From positions 106,971,851 through 107,035,850 of the forward strand of contig NC_070604.1 of NCBI RefSeq assembly GCF_027172205.1: DNA of 64,000 nucleotides. The letters run 5' to 3'. The translations under genes and the position numbers were made by a program. The stretch is from Podarcis raffonei. Its lineage: Eukaryota; Chordata; Lepidosauria; Squamata; Lacertidae. Of the stretch, positions 1 to 10,394 are shown piece by piece (within the stretch, counting starts at the first letter, position 1; each line of letters opens with the position of its first letter). The notes beneath the pieces were generated by a model, which was given only the letters and a program-made list of their open reading frames with translations, made no database searches and was not told where the DNA came from.

Positions 1-693
1 AGGATTATTTGGGGAAAGCCATGCCTGTTTAAAGTGGCACGGCAATGTGCTAAGTGTGTAGTGCTGAGGGGGCCAAAGAGACAAAGGACCAAACTACACA
101 TTATACGCAAGCGCATGTGTGTAAACTATAAGTAGCTTCAGTAGTGCATTGCGGTTTTTGGGCGGCCCTGTGAGCAACAGATGAGGAGTGGGAGGGCACA
201 ATCCGCTGTGTCTCCTGATCTACCGCCTCAGCCTTAACGTGGCTTGTTGCAACTTACGATAGGAGCACCCCTCTTAATTTGTTACCTGTGTTGCTCTGTT
301 TGGGGCTCTGGGTGAGGACTGTCCTGTTCTCTTGTAGTGGCACTTAATTGGTTTTTGGATTCCTTGCATTCCACCCCTCCCTTTTAACTGGAACTGAATT
401 TTAGTACTGGCTGTTGGTTTATTTTCACCAGCTGCTTTTAGTTGTTAATGGACTGTTTGTTGTTACTAGAGTTTTTGGTTTTTAATGTACTGGGCCTGCT
501 GTCGTTAGCTATCCTGAGACATGTCCTTATGACATTGCCCTGGAATTGCTGTGGTACAGAAGCTTCAACTAGGAGGATTTACAACCTGTATTAGATGGAC
601 AAGATAGAGGCTGTGGGAGAGGTCAGGAACTGACCAGGAGTGGTGTGGGAATCAGGGCAGGGGGGATCCAGCACTGGCATTTCCTGCAGCAGT
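1..693. other. No gene or recognised repeat
   Basis: I see no open coding frame, RNA gene or repeat that I can name before the MITE boundary. The base composition is ordinary. It may be unique intergenic or intronic DNA. Confidence 0.5.
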
Positions 694-695
694 TA

Positions 696-1579
696 CCGTA
701 TTTTTCGTTCTATAGGGCGTACCGGCCCATAGGACGCACCTCGTTTTTTGGGGGGGAAATGAATAAAAAAAATTTATTCCCCCCCCCCCAGCCGCAGCTG
801 CCGCCCCAAGCCTTGCGCACACCTGCCCGAAGCACGGGGCGCCCTCCGGAGGGCTCCGCATGCTTCGGGGTGCAGGCTGCCGCCCCAAGTCTTGCGCGCC
901 CGGCGGGAGCTCCCGCCGGGCGCGCAAGGCTTGCGAACACTCGCCCGAAGCACGGGGAGCCCTCCGGAGGGCTCCCCATGCATCGGGCGACAGGCTGCCA
1001 CCCCAAGCCTCGCGCGCCCGTCGGGACCTCCCGCCTCCGGAGGGCTCCCCGTGCTTCGGGCGACAGGCTGCCGCCCCAAGCCTCGCGCGCCCGTCAGGAC
1101 CTCCCGCCGGGCGCGCAAGGCTTGCAGACACTCGCCCGAAGCACGGGGAGCCCTCCGGAGGGCTCCCCGTGCTTCGGGCGACAGGTTGCCGCGCCAAGCC
1201 TCGCGCGCTCGGCGGGCGCGCAAGGCTTGCGGACACTCGCCCAAAGCACGGGGAGCCCTCCGGAGGGCTCCCCGTGCTTCGGGCGACAGGTTGCCGCGCC
1301 AAGCCTCGCGCGCTCCCGCCGGCGCGCAAGGGTTGCGGACACTTGCCGGGGCTGCAGGCTGCTGCCCACAAGCCTTGTGAGCCCGCGGGAACTCCCGCCG
1401 GGCTTGCAAGGCTTGCGGATAGCTTCCTGAAGCCTGGAGAGCGAGAGGGGTCGGTGCGCACCGATGCCTCTCGCTCTCCAGGCTTCAGCGAAAGCCTGCA
1501 TTCGCACCATAGGACGCACACACATTTCCCCTTCATTTTTGGAGGGGAAAAAGTGCGTCCTATGGTGCGAAAAATACGG
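696..1579. mobile_element. TA-flanked DNA transposon (MITE) with GC-rich core
   Basis: The ends are inverted: the left begins CCGTATTTTTCG and the right ends CGAAAAATACGG. Both are bounded by TA (694-695 and 1580-1581), as expected for a TA-target transposon such as Tc1/mariner relatives. Inside the ends, further inverted sequence includes an ataggacgcac-type motif. A 259-bp relative with the same ends lies at 37885-38143. There is no transposase; the interior is GC-rich hairpin repeat, so the copy is non-autonomous. The superfamily is inferred only from the TA duplication. Confidence 0.8.
780..1440. repeat. GC-rich tandem array of palindromes inside the MITE
   Basis: A palindrome of the type cccgaagcacggggagccc / gggctccccgtgcttcggg, centred on CCTCCGGAGG, recurs about five times, with centres near 848, 965, 1038 (half copy), 1156 and 1261. 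Linkers resemble gccccaagcctcgcgcgcccg. A further near-perfect inverted repeat (cctggagagcgagag / ctctcgctctccagg) lies at about 1432-1483. Because each unit is its own reverse complement, long open frames appear on both strands (about 645-1623). These have no recognisable domain and I treat them as artefacts. Confidence 0.85.
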
Positions 1580-1581
1580 TA

Positions 1582-2000
1582 TGTGTGATATATGAACAAT
1601 GCACATGCCTCCTTCACCTTCACTTGGGAGCTCTGTGGGTTCCTAATATGTAATTATCGGCCTGTTGAGGCAGAACACTGGTATTACACTGGTATTACAC
1701 TGGCGAGGTCCTGCTGTGATCAAGATGGATCAGAAAGATCTTGCTAAAGAAGTGGGTCGTGAAAAAACTCTTTGAGAACACAGAGGGCTTGTCCACACTG
1801 GAGTATAATGTGGAGTTGAAATTGCTCATCACGTGTTCTCATTAAGTTTTTGCCATCCACGTGATGTGCATTGCAAAGAACTGCAGTCACACACATTCTC
1901 CCCCCTGACCTCAGATTTCCCCAATTTGGGGACAATCCACTTAATTGTTGAAAAAACCGAGCTCGCTCTGCTGCACTTAGGTAGTGGTATGCTATGCAGT
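1582..2000. other. No gene or recognised repeat
   Basis: AT-moderate sequence between the MITE and the solo LTR. I see no coding frame or repeat signature I can name. A short direct duplication (tggtattacac) occurs near 1679-1702. Confidence 0.4.
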
Positions 2001-2005
2001 GGACA

Positions 2006-2250
2006 TGAAATATACTCGGAGTCCTGTAGTGATTTCATGCTCTTTATTGCACCTCGTAAAACAGTGATTGAATTGCACCCCCCCAAACCTCAGGCTTTTA
2101 TATACATTATTTACACAATGAGTCCCGTCTGATTGGCTGATTCTGCTTCCCTCCTGGAGCCTGATTGGTCTTTTCCTGCAAGCCAATCAGTTGTTGCATT
2201 CTAGGATCCTACTTGCCTATTGTTTTAGGATCCAAGCTTAGTGCATAACA
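2006..2250 (-). repeat. Solo LTR of an endogenous retrovirus-like element
   Basis: Read on the minus strand, the unit starts TGTTATGCACTAAGC and ends in TTTCA, and it is flanked by a perfect 5-bp duplication ggaca (2001-2005 and 2251-2255). In the expected order it has two CCAATCAG boxes, a TATATAAAAG box and an AATAAAG polyadenylation signal. Its length is 245 bp. No internal coding part is attached, so it is a solo LTR fossil. The family is not identified; the CCAAT-TATA-AATAAA layout suits a retroviral LTR. Confidence 0.9.
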
Positions 2251-2255
2251 GGACA

Positions 2256-3969
2256 TTTCCCTGTGGGTGGAGCAATCCCTTGGGACGGCGCAGTCCACTA
2301 CTGACCACTTTAGCAGCCCTTATTCTGATCTGAGCTTTCACCGAATATTGCTGACACATTTTCAAGGATGTGATTGCAATCCTAGAGAAAAATCGGGGAT
2401 GGTGGGAAGTGACCCTTGGCTGTCAAATGAAAATAGACAGTTTGAGGAAAGGGGGCTAATTCCAGAGTATTCTTAGTATCTGCACAGGGTTGGCAGTCTT
2501 TTACACACAACTTGCCTACAAAAGCCTTCTTCCGTTTTATTTCAGTCTCTTCTCCCATTTATTGCTTTGATTTTGTTAGTTTTTCAGTTTGAGCTGTCGA
2601 CATATAAATTGGATGGGGGAATAAAAGATGGTGCCACACATTTAAAAGTGCACCCATTGAACGTTGAGCATCCTCTGTAATTCCTGACTCTTGTGTGTGT
2701 GGTGTGTCTGCCTGCAAATCCTCTCCAAACATATTATTCCTTGTGGGATGAAATTACTTCCTTTAGCATTAGAGGGGGGGAGGATTCTAACTGAGTTGGA
2801 AAGCGTTTTCCTCCCACGGCATGGACTCCTTCCTGGAATAAATTTGAGATACAGTGATCTTGAGAAGTTGACTAGTCATACTCTGAAGTATGAAGAGAAT
2901 GTAAGAGAGGAAGTGGTGGTTGGTGAGTCAGCATGAGTAATCTGGTTACAGTGAACATGAAGACTGGAGTTGAGTTTTCTCCCCTGTTAATCATTTCATT
3001 ATTAATATTTTTAAAATGCAAGGAAATAAGTGATATTATGCCTTTGTTGCTAGCAGTTGCTTTTCATCAATCCTTCACAAAGTGGTACCATCTCTAGATC
3101 AGTTTCTATCACCTTCTTTCAAAGAACATGGAGAGAAGAAAAGAGGGGAAAGGAAGAAAGAGAAGGGTAAGCAGCTTTCTTTTCTATCATTGCCCAATTT
3201 AGCAGGCTATGTGGCTTAAGGATATACTGGCACCTTAAGATTTAGCTGCTCTTCCCAGCATGGTTCAGAATCCAGTGCATTCTCATGTGCAAAGGGTGGC
3301 CTTCTGTTGTACAGCAGTTTTCTGACAATTGAATTCTCAGTGTTTTACCTTCCCTAATTAATCTGCTTTAGCTTTAGAATCTTACCTAGCTGAGAAAGAG
3401 TCTTGCAGACAAATTGGGAGTGTTGCAGACAGACTGAACACTGAGCAGTGAAGTGGTGCAGAGAGCTGAGAGTCCTTGGAAATAGAGTTCAGAATACAGT
3501 GCTGGTTGTTGCACAGACCTGCAAATCAGGATGTCTCTGATTTTTGTGGAGAGCCCCTTATAATGCTGGAAAAAAACTTTTTTCTTTTCCATTGCTCTTT
3601 TTGTAGCACTATGCCACAAATCCAGTGTGCCCTTCCTTAAATATACACTTACAGATCAAGGTCTTCAGCTTCTGTGAGAAAGTGATCTGAATAGCTTGTT
3701 GCTATGTTGGGCTGACTACCCGTGACAACCATCTAAAACGTAGTACCTGAAAAATTCAGCATGCAAAATGCCAATAATTCGGGTTAATGGAAATGATTCC
3801 GATGGATTTGGTGCCAGTGCAGTACTGTAGTTTATTTTACTTTCAGTGTATGTCAATGTGCTGCAAGCTAGGTTTGGGCATTTGACCATTCAAATAACAT
3901 TTGGCCAAGTCACTAAGTCAAATGTTGGCCAATAATGTGCAAGCATTTTTGAAGCATTAACCTAATAGA
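2256..3969. other. No gene or recognised repeat
   Basis: About 1.7 kb of unmarked sequence. Small open frames occur on both strands but have no motif, no convincing splice context and no family resemblance. There is a purine-rich stretch near 3125-3170. Confidence 0.45.
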
Positions 3970-3978
3970 ATAATGTTA

Positions 3979-4339
3979 AAAAGGTAAAGGTAAAGGTACC
4001 CCTGCCCGTACAGGCCAGTCTTGACAGACTCTGGGGTTGTGCGCCCATCTCACTTAAGAGGCCAGGGGCCAGCGCTGTCTGGAGACACTTCCGGGTCACG
4101 TGGCCAGCGTGACAAAGCTGCATCTGGCGAGCCAGCGCAGCACACGGAAACGCCGTTTACCTTCCCGCCAGTAAGCGGTCCCTATTTATCTACTTGCACC
4201 CGGGGGTGCTTTCGAACTGCTAGGTTGGCAGGCGCTGGGACCGAGCAACGGGAGCGCACCCCGCCGTGGGGATTCGAACCGCCGACCTTTCGATCGGCAA
4301 GCCCTAGGCGCTGAGGCTTTTACCCACAGCGCCACCCGC
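3979..4339 (-). mobile_element. Sauria SINE, tRNA-derived
   Basis: On the minus strand the unit runs from a tRNA-like head (gcgggtggcgctgtgggtaa, then B box GGTTCGAATCC) through a body containing gcaagtagataaataggga to a short 3' motif ending acctttacctttacc. It is flanked by a 9-bp duplication ataatgtta (3970-3978 and 4340-4348). It belongs to the subfamily with gcgctgaggcttttaccca near the head and cagtcttgacagactctgg near the tail, shared with the copies at 20728 and 37295. The 97-aa frame through it is a by-product. Confidence 0.92.
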
Positions 4340-4699
4340 ATAATGTTAGGAGATAATTAATTGTAAAATTGTGTTAATTACCAAAAAAAACCTCAGTTGC
4401 TCCAATAATAGTCAGATTACCCGTTTAAAAGTATTCAGGTGTTGAAAGTGCAGCCCCTCACAGGAGCTCTGCAGAGCAGCCTACTAGATCTCATGCAGGA
4501 TCTACTTCCGGGTTCCGCAGCGAGAAGAATTGTGACAGGGTCAGCCCTAGGCAGTGGCCTTTGTTCTTGCTGACGTCTTCTTTTCCTGTTTGGGATGGTT
4601 GCAAATGTAGCAGGCAGACAACAAAAGATGCTTTGTTGTGCTTCTTGGCTTGACCCCTAACACTGCTGTAGTGTTAGGAGGCAAACAACCTTTTGTCTT

Positions 4700-4885
4700 T
4701 GTCCATGGAGTTTTCTTGGCAAGGATACTGGAGTGGCTTGCCGGTTCCTCCTCCAGGTGGATCACGTTTGGTCAAAACTCTCCACTATGACCTGTTCATC
4801 TTGTGTGCCCTGCTCGGCGTAGTTCATAGCTTCTCTGAGTTCTTCAAGCCCCTTCGCCACGGCAAGGCAGTGATCCATGAAGGGG
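4700..4885 (-). mobile_element. BovB (RTE) LINE 5' segment, retroposed fragment
   Basis: On the minus strand this reads as the stretch upstream of the BovB endonuclease: cttgccgtggcgaaggggctt, then a gagagttttgacc segment, then actccagtatccttgcc and a ccatgga end. It is bounded by a 17-bp near-perfect direct repeat, aaacaacctttWgtctt (4683-4699 and 4886-4902, one mismatch), which looks like a target-site duplication. The BovB 3' tail is missing, which is unusual for a LINE copy. The left repeat may overlap BovB sequence, so the exact edge is uncertain. Confidence 0.7.
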
Positions 4886-5039
4886 AAACAACCTTTAGTC
4901 TTCCTATATAACACTATAGCGAATTCTGTTTTAAGATGTAAGCTGCTATCTGCAATGCGGCATTTATTTATCTGATGCATTTTTGCACCTACTTGACAGT
5001 CAGAAAGGCTCCTGGAGAGCCTTACATGCAATCAGTAAA

Positions 5040-5135
5040 GAAAGGAAAAAAGGAAAGAAAGACAGCCCTTGTCTTTACCATCTAAAAGATGCAATAATTA
5101 AAAAGAAAGAAAGAAAGAAAGTTGGTGAGGAAAGA
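5040..5135 (+). repeat. A/G-rich simple repeat (AAAG-like)
   Basis: The stretch is dominated by aaag/gaaa units (aaagaaaggaaaaaaggaaa and later aaagaaagaaagaaagaaag). The Lys-rich open frames across it are low-complexity artefacts. Confidence 0.8.
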
Positions 5136-5455
5136 GGAAAAAAGAGAACTGGGCACCTATTCTTCAATAGTAGTTCTGATCATGACCAGCTGGAAAGAGA
5201 AGCAGTTTCAGGGAGAGGATGGGGCAAATATGGCTGGGCTTCCAGCTAAGCCCATGGGGTGGCCTTGCTTTCCATCTCACCCGCTGCTGCAACCTGATGG
5301 AATAGCATGAATGCTACCTAGTGATGGGTGTTAGTGTGTCTCTCTCTGTGTGTAGGCATAGGCTTGATGCAACTTGTCTTTCAGCAGAGCCGATGGAATG
5401 TGTTTGCCATTGTTTGACAACATGTGGCTGCAGTCACAGTCTAGGTGGTCAATAG

Positions 5456-5793
5456 CAGCGGTGTAGCTAGCTGCTCAGGTATGGGGGCGTGTCCTGCAGC
5501 CAGGGGCGGGGCGATCCACCTGTGGGGGTGGGGCGAGTCTCCCTGACGCTTGGAGCCTCTACGCTGCCTCCCCCTCAGCTGTAGGGTGGCTGAGGGAGAG
5601 GCAAGTCCCACACTGCCGTTTCAGGCAGCACGGAACCTGCAGGCACCTAAGCCACCACATCACTCCTAAAAAGTTTCGTGAGCCCATTTTTTTTTTAAAA
5701 AACCAAAACTCGTTTTGTCACCCCTCACCCCTCCCCCTCAGTGATGACACCCAGGGCAGACTGCACCCCCTGCACCCCCTTCCTCCACCACTG
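5456..5793. mobile_element. hAT-type MITE
   Basis: It starts CAGCGGTGTAGCTAG and ends CCTCCACCACTG, matching the CAG...CTG ends of hAT elements. It is flanked by an 8-bp duplication gtcaatag/gtcaatgg (5448-5455 and 5794-5801, one mismatch). Length is 338 bp with no coding capacity. The inverted ends are short and diverged, suggesting an old copy. Confidence 0.85.
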
Positions 5794-5801
5794 GTCAATG
5801 G

Positions 5802-7045
5802 ATAATATTTTGACCAGCCCATTAACTTGAGGGACAACTCTGCTTCCAGCCCATGTGGCTGGCATTAGGTCAAGGGCACCTTAGTAGGGCCACATTGTCC
5901 TTGCAACAGGCACTGTGGGTGTTTTCTCCAATATGAATGGATGGCCAACCACCTACCTTTGTCTGCTTCACAATTCTTCACCCAAATGCCTATTTTTTAC
6001 CCCGTTTCCAAATGGGACTTGAAGGGGGGCAATGAACACACACACACCCCAATTTTGAGCAGCCAGACCTATCAGTTCCACAGTTCCACACTGAGTCTTC
6101 TGGAGGTTTAGCAGTTTGTTTTCCTTCTCGCCAAGTAGGTAGGCTTTGTAGCAATTCTAAATTGGCCAGTCCAGCCCTAATTGCAACAGCAGTTCAACAA
6201 CATTCTGATTTGTGTTTGGGTGGCTCCTAAAATGCTGTCAATTCTGCCTTTATAAAATGGAAGTTCTTGCCATATGCTTCCTTGACCTGAGCAATTATTT
6301 CTCAGGATGCTTTGAATGATGCAATTTCCTCCAGCAATATCACTTAATTCCTGTTGCTCTCTGGGACCAGAAGTAAACCCAGTTAAGAGGAAATTGCCTT
6401 TAAAGGGACATTTTGAGGTAAGAATTGGTGGGTGTGGGAAGAGTTAACCTTCGCACCCACCAATTCCCATCTGCAATTCTCATCTCAAGGTTACCTTTGT
6501 GTAACCTTGATAAACACAGTAGTTTTGGGAACATGTGTTCGCAGACGTAGACGTGTTCGTTCCTTGTGCAGCTGTGTTTGTGGAAGCTCCAGCCATTTCA
6601 GACGGAATATGCACAGAACTATCAATAGGACTGTAGTTTTAACGAGGCATTAAACCCAACTTTTGCAAAGCTTGAGACAGGGGTCCTACATCAGCCCTGG
6701 GGCATATTTTGGCCACAAAATGCCAATTTCCCAGAAGAAAAACTATGATTCACAGGAACTCCACAACAACAGGCAAAACACGCACACAAACACCAAAACA
6801 AATAAAGCACAGAACCCCCCCACCCACCCAATAAAGCAGGTCACACCCTCCACAAATAGGCACCCCCCCAAAAAAGGCCAAAAAACCTCATGAAAAAAAT
6901 TGAGACAGACTGGGCCTTAAGGTATCCTGGTGTCCATGGGCACCATGGAAAAAAGAATCTTCTTTAAATCTCTTTTAGATCAAGAGACAAATAGGAAGTT
7001 TCAAAGCTATGAAGTAAAGGTTAGGTTCTGTGTGGAAAATCTTTG
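5802..7045. other. No gene or recognised repeat
   Basis: About 1.2 kb of unmarked sequence with AC-rich and C-rich patches near 6760-6880. No supported coding frame. Confidence 0.4.
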
Positions 7046-7047
7046 TA

Positions 7048-7273
7048 CAGTGGTACCTCTGGTTAAGAACTTAATTTGTTCTGGAGGTCCATTCTTAACC
7101 TGAAACTGTTCTTAACCTGAAGCACCACTTTAGCTAATGGGGCCTCCCGCTGCCACCATGTCGCCAGCACACGATTTCTGTTTTCATCCTGAGGTAAAGT
7201 TCTTAACCCTAGGTACTACTTTCAAGTTAGCAGAGTTTGTAACCTGAAGCGTTTTTAACCCGAGGTGCCACTG
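7048..7273. mobile_element. Mariner-like MITE
   Basis: The ends are inverted, CAGTGGTACCTC at the left and GAGGTGCCACTG at the right, each next to TA (7046-7047 and 7274-7275). The interior has repeated ttcttaacctgaa-type motifs in both orientations. Length is 226 bp and there is no transposase. Confidence 0.85.
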
Positions 7274-7275
7274 TA

Positions 7276-7990
7276 AATGAAGCTTAAGGAATCTACCCCC
7301 CCCCCTTTTTTTGCTGATTTACATATACCAATCTTCATTTCAAAATTCTACTGCCAGACTTCAGGTGCAGGAAACTGAATCTGTTTTGTTCAGTAGCAGA
7401 AGCGGGGTGAGGTGGCAACACTTACTTGACCTCCCGACAGTAGCGTCAGTGCTACATACCAGGAGGGAAAGTTGGGGGAGCCAGGTGGTGGGGAGGTCGG
7501 TTCTGCACCATCTTGCGATGCGTATGGGCTCTGCTGGTATGTTTGCACAGCGCTGGCCTTCATGCCACCTTGTCCATCCTCCCAGTACTCAGCGGAAACT
7601 CCACAGCCAAGAGGTCAGGAAAGCGCCCACTGCACCATCTGCTACTACATACAAAGGAAAAACCAAATCCATGTGAGAAGGTGGATGCCTTAGAGGGGAA
7701 CCTTTTCATCTTCTGAGGGCTGCATTCCCTCCGTGTCAGCGTGTTGAGGGCTACAATGCAGGTGATGGGTGGAGCAGGAGCTAAAAGTACCTATCTCTTC
7801 TCTCCCTCTTTCTGCCTTCCCCTTTGTTCTCTTTTCCTCTCTCTTCCTTCCCAGCAGGCTATCAGGGGAAGCACACCTGGCTCTTTCCAGAGGTCTGACC
7901 TGATTGTATACAGAGGGCTACCCTTCTCCTTCAACCACTACAGTATTTTCTGCTCTCCCCTCTCACCATCCCCCCCCCAGGATGGTGCAG
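7276..7990. other. No gene or recognised repeat
   Basis: Several overlapping frames of 67-121 codons lie at 7311-7716, but they overlap in different phases, have no domain, and lack splice or promoter context. I do not call them. Confidence 0.4.
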
Positions 7991-7999
7991 TGGTTAGAG

Positions 8000-8187
8000 C
8001 AGGGGTTGTCAGCCTGGTCCCTACCACCCACTAGTGGGTGTTTCAGGATTCTAGGTGAGCGGTAGGGGGTTCTACGGCACAAGCTGAATCCTCCTTCCAT
8101 CGAGCACTGGTGGGCGGTGAGGAAATTTTACCATCAAGAAAGATGCATTAGTGGCCGGTAGGTATAAAAAACCCATGACTACCCATG
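8000..8187. mobile_element. hAT-type MITE
   Basis: The ends are CAGGGGTTGTCA and TGACTACCCATG, flanked by a perfect 8-bp duplication ggttagag (7992-7999 and 8188-8195). Internal inverted parts include ccctacc...ggtaggg. Length is 188 bp, non-coding. Confidence 0.92.
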
Positions 8188-8195
8188 GGTTAGAG

Positions 8196-8595
8196 AATGG
8201 GTTAGACATGGAAGTTACCAGATGAGACGAAATGCAGTCCAGCTTTTTATGTGCATTGGTTGAGATAGAGGGAGCAGGTAAGGACTTCCCTAACTTACAG
8301 GTCATGCGTAATGTTGGTTTGCAGTGGCGTCTTGCTGCTAAAGTTGCATGCAGCTCACTTTGGATTAGATTAATTGTCTAGACGTGAGCACAGGCTGGGC
8401 CTTTGTTGAGACTCCCAACTAGTGATGTGAGGTGAGAATATTCTCCTAGAAAATTACCTGGAGAAACTATTATCCACCAACTGTAAATTCTGTGTCATCT
8501 TCACAGCTGCTTTAAATGTACACACCTCATTAATCGAGAATATTCTCCAAAAGATTATTCTCGAGAATTTAAAATCACTACTCCCAGCTCTAGAT
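8196..8595. other. No gene or recognised repeat
   Basis: Unmarked. A short local inverted repeat around gagaatattctc / attattctcgagaatt occurs at 8436-8570. Confidence 0.4.
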
Positions 8596-8782
8596 TCAGG
8601 TAGGTAGCCATGTTGGTCTGATGCAGTTGAAATATATAAAAGAATTAAAAAAATTGTCCAGTAGCACCTTAGAGACCAACTAAGTTTGTTCTTGGTATAA
8701 GCTATCTGAAGAAGTGTGCAGGCACACGAAAACTTATACCAAGAACAAACTTAGTTGGTCTCTAAGGTGCTACTGGACAATT
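8596..8782. mobile_element. Foldback retroposon, inverted dimer
   Basis: The left arm (gtagccatgttggtctg ... gtccagtagcaccttagaga, then actaagtttgttcttggtat) is followed by a short spacer containing tctgaagaagtgtgc and by the reverse complement of the arm's 3' half. Related copies are the dimer at 13790-14035 and the monomer at 46632-46736, both with long target-site duplications. Here the right edge runs into a TA repeat, so a duplication cannot be read. A Penelope-like origin (inverted pseudo-LTRs) is possible but unproven. Confidence 0.75.
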
Positions 8783-8801
8783 ATATATATGTATATGTAT
8801 A

Positions 8802-8846
<45 letters not shown>
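8783..8846. repeat. TA/TATG microsatellite
   Basis: Alternating tatg and ta units directly abut the right arm of the foldback element. Confidence 0.95.
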
Positions 8847-8847
<1 letters not shown>

Positions 8848-9039
8848 CAACTCATACAAATGGACATGAGGCACAGTCCCCAGCAGTCTGTTAGCCCCTC
8901 CAAAATGGTGGGGCTTTTGTGGGTGAAGCTCTATCCTGCAACATTTAGGTAATAATAATTGCACACCAGTGGTAGATTTATACAGGGACATCCACACATC
9001 ATGCCTCTCATTAGTTGTTCTGCTGTGCTTCCTCGACGC

Positions 9040-9323
9040 GCCAGTGTGGTGTAGTGGTTAAGAGCGGTAGACTCCTAATCTGGGGAACCGGGTTCGCGTC
9101 TCCACTCCTCCACATGCAGCTGCTGGGTGACCTTGGGCCAGTCACACTTCTCTGAAGTCTCTCAGCCCCACTCACCTCACAGAGTGTTTGTGGGGGAGGA
9201 AGGGAAAGGAGAATGTTAGCCGCTTTGAGACTCCTTAAAGGGAGTGAAAGGCGGGATATCAAATCCAAACTCCTCCTCCTCCTCCTCTTCTTCTTCTTCT
9301 TCTTCTTCTTCTTCTTCTTCTTC
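9040..9323 (+). mobile_element. tRNA-derived SINE with L2-like tail
   Basis: The head gccagtgtggtgtagtggttaag plus a B-box-like gggttcgcgtc marks a tRNA origin. The body has ccttgggccagtcac and gagaatgttagccgctttgag. The tail (gcgggatatcaaatccaaact, then TCC/TCT repeats) resembles the 3' end of the L2 copies in this window (gaaccgccctgagacc..., then gcagtatacaaattc), which suggests, as inference, that L2 enzymes moved it. Other copies are at 10003 and 29703 on the minus strand. Confidence 0.88.
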
Positions 9324-9590
9324 ATTATTGCCATCTGGGGGGGGGGCACTCTTGTGCTATAATGCAGCAAAAGCAGAATTAAAAAAACAACCCAGAACAT
9401 TTGTGGTATAAGCAGCTGCAGGGTTTCAGCAGGATATTATGGGACATGTACTGTTTGGAAACGAAGCAGTGTGTTGGCCCCAAAACCTCTGCACGTGCAA
9501 ACCATATTGAAAGCGTGGTCGCGTATAACCAGCCCAATACCATTATAAGCAAAAATCGTAATGGATGCACAGTAAAATGACACCTGGAGG

Positions 9591-9960
9591 GACTATGCAG
9601 AATTAAACAAATTGACAGGAAGGATTTGAAACCTGCGGGACCAGAGATTCTTAGAGGACTGGAGTAAATATTTGAATTATCTGAAAAGCAATTGTAATAA
9701 ACAGATTACGCTAGTAGGACTGCAAGAGGTTTTGTAAGGAGGATTGTGCGAAATATTGCAACGAAGATTATGAAGAGAATATCAGTTAAGGATAATTAAA
9801 AGTAATAGAGAAATTAAGAAATGCAGATTAAGCGATAAAGAATGGAAAATCTTCAGAGGTAGTTGATGGAAATATTGTATAAGACAAAAATGTATGTTAA
9901 ATGACTGTTGGAAATGATTTGTTTAAAAAAATAATAAAAATGTATTTTAAAAAAGAAAGA
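9591..9960 (+). mobile_element. L1 LINE, 5'-truncated 3' end
   Basis: The unit is flanked by a 15-16 bp duplication aaatgacaccYggagg (about 9575-9590 and 9960-9975, one mismatch) and ends in an A-rich tail (ataataaaaatgtatttt, then a run of a and g). Early in the unit one frame reads like an L1 ORF2 C-terminus (DQRFLEDWSKYLNYLK). The insertion is about 370 bp. L1 assignment rests on the tail, long duplication and this short match. Confidence 0.75.
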
Positions 9961-10002
9961 AATGACACCCGGAGGAGCCCTGAAGCTACTAAGAAAGAGG
10001 GA

Positions 10003-10252
10003 CAAGAAGAAGAAGAGGAGTTTGGATTTGATATCCCGCTTTATCAGTACCTGAAGGAGTCTCAAAGCGGCTAACATTCTCCTTTCCCTTCCTCCCCCAC
10101 AACAAACACTCTGTGAGGTGAGTGAGGCTGAGAGACTTCAAAGAAGTGTGACTAGCCCAAGGTCACCCAGCAGCTGCATGTGGAAGAGCAGGGAATCGAA
10201 CCCGGTTCCCCAGATTACGAGACTACCGCTCTTAACCACTACACCACACTGC
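10003..10252 (-). mobile_element. tRNA-derived SINE with L2-like tail
   Basis: Same family as 9040-9323, in reverse. The tail gaagaagaagaggagtttgg is at the left and the head cttaaccactacaccacact is at the right. It is nearly full length and lies just beyond the L1 insertion. Confidence 0.9.
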
Positions 10253-10268
10253 TTTGCCTGAGGAGATA

Positions 10269-10391
10269 CAGGGTAGGGATGTGGAACCTGTGCCTCTCCA
10301 GGTGTGTGGACTCTCTAGCATAGCCAATGGTCAGGGATGATGCGAGCTGTGGTCAATGACAAGTGGAGAGCCCAGGTTCCTCACCCACAGT
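10269..10391. mobile_element. Probable hAT-like foldback MITE, decayed
   Basis: The inverted ends (gggatgtggaacctgtgcctctcc against ggagagcccaggttcctcaccc) surround a centre gccaatggtcagggatgatg, which also occurs in the 28575 and 29072 copies. No convincing 8-bp duplication remains. Confidence 0.6.
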
Positions 10392-10394
10392 GTA

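Noticed and set aside
645-1623. Several overlapping frames of 98-323 codons on both strands
   Set aside because: They arise from palindromic GC tandem repeats with few stop codons; no domain, and the same repeat unit is read in several phases.
9011-9400. 129-codon minus-strand frame with a Lys/Arg run
   Set aside because: The basic run is the CTT repeat at the SINE tail read on the other strand.
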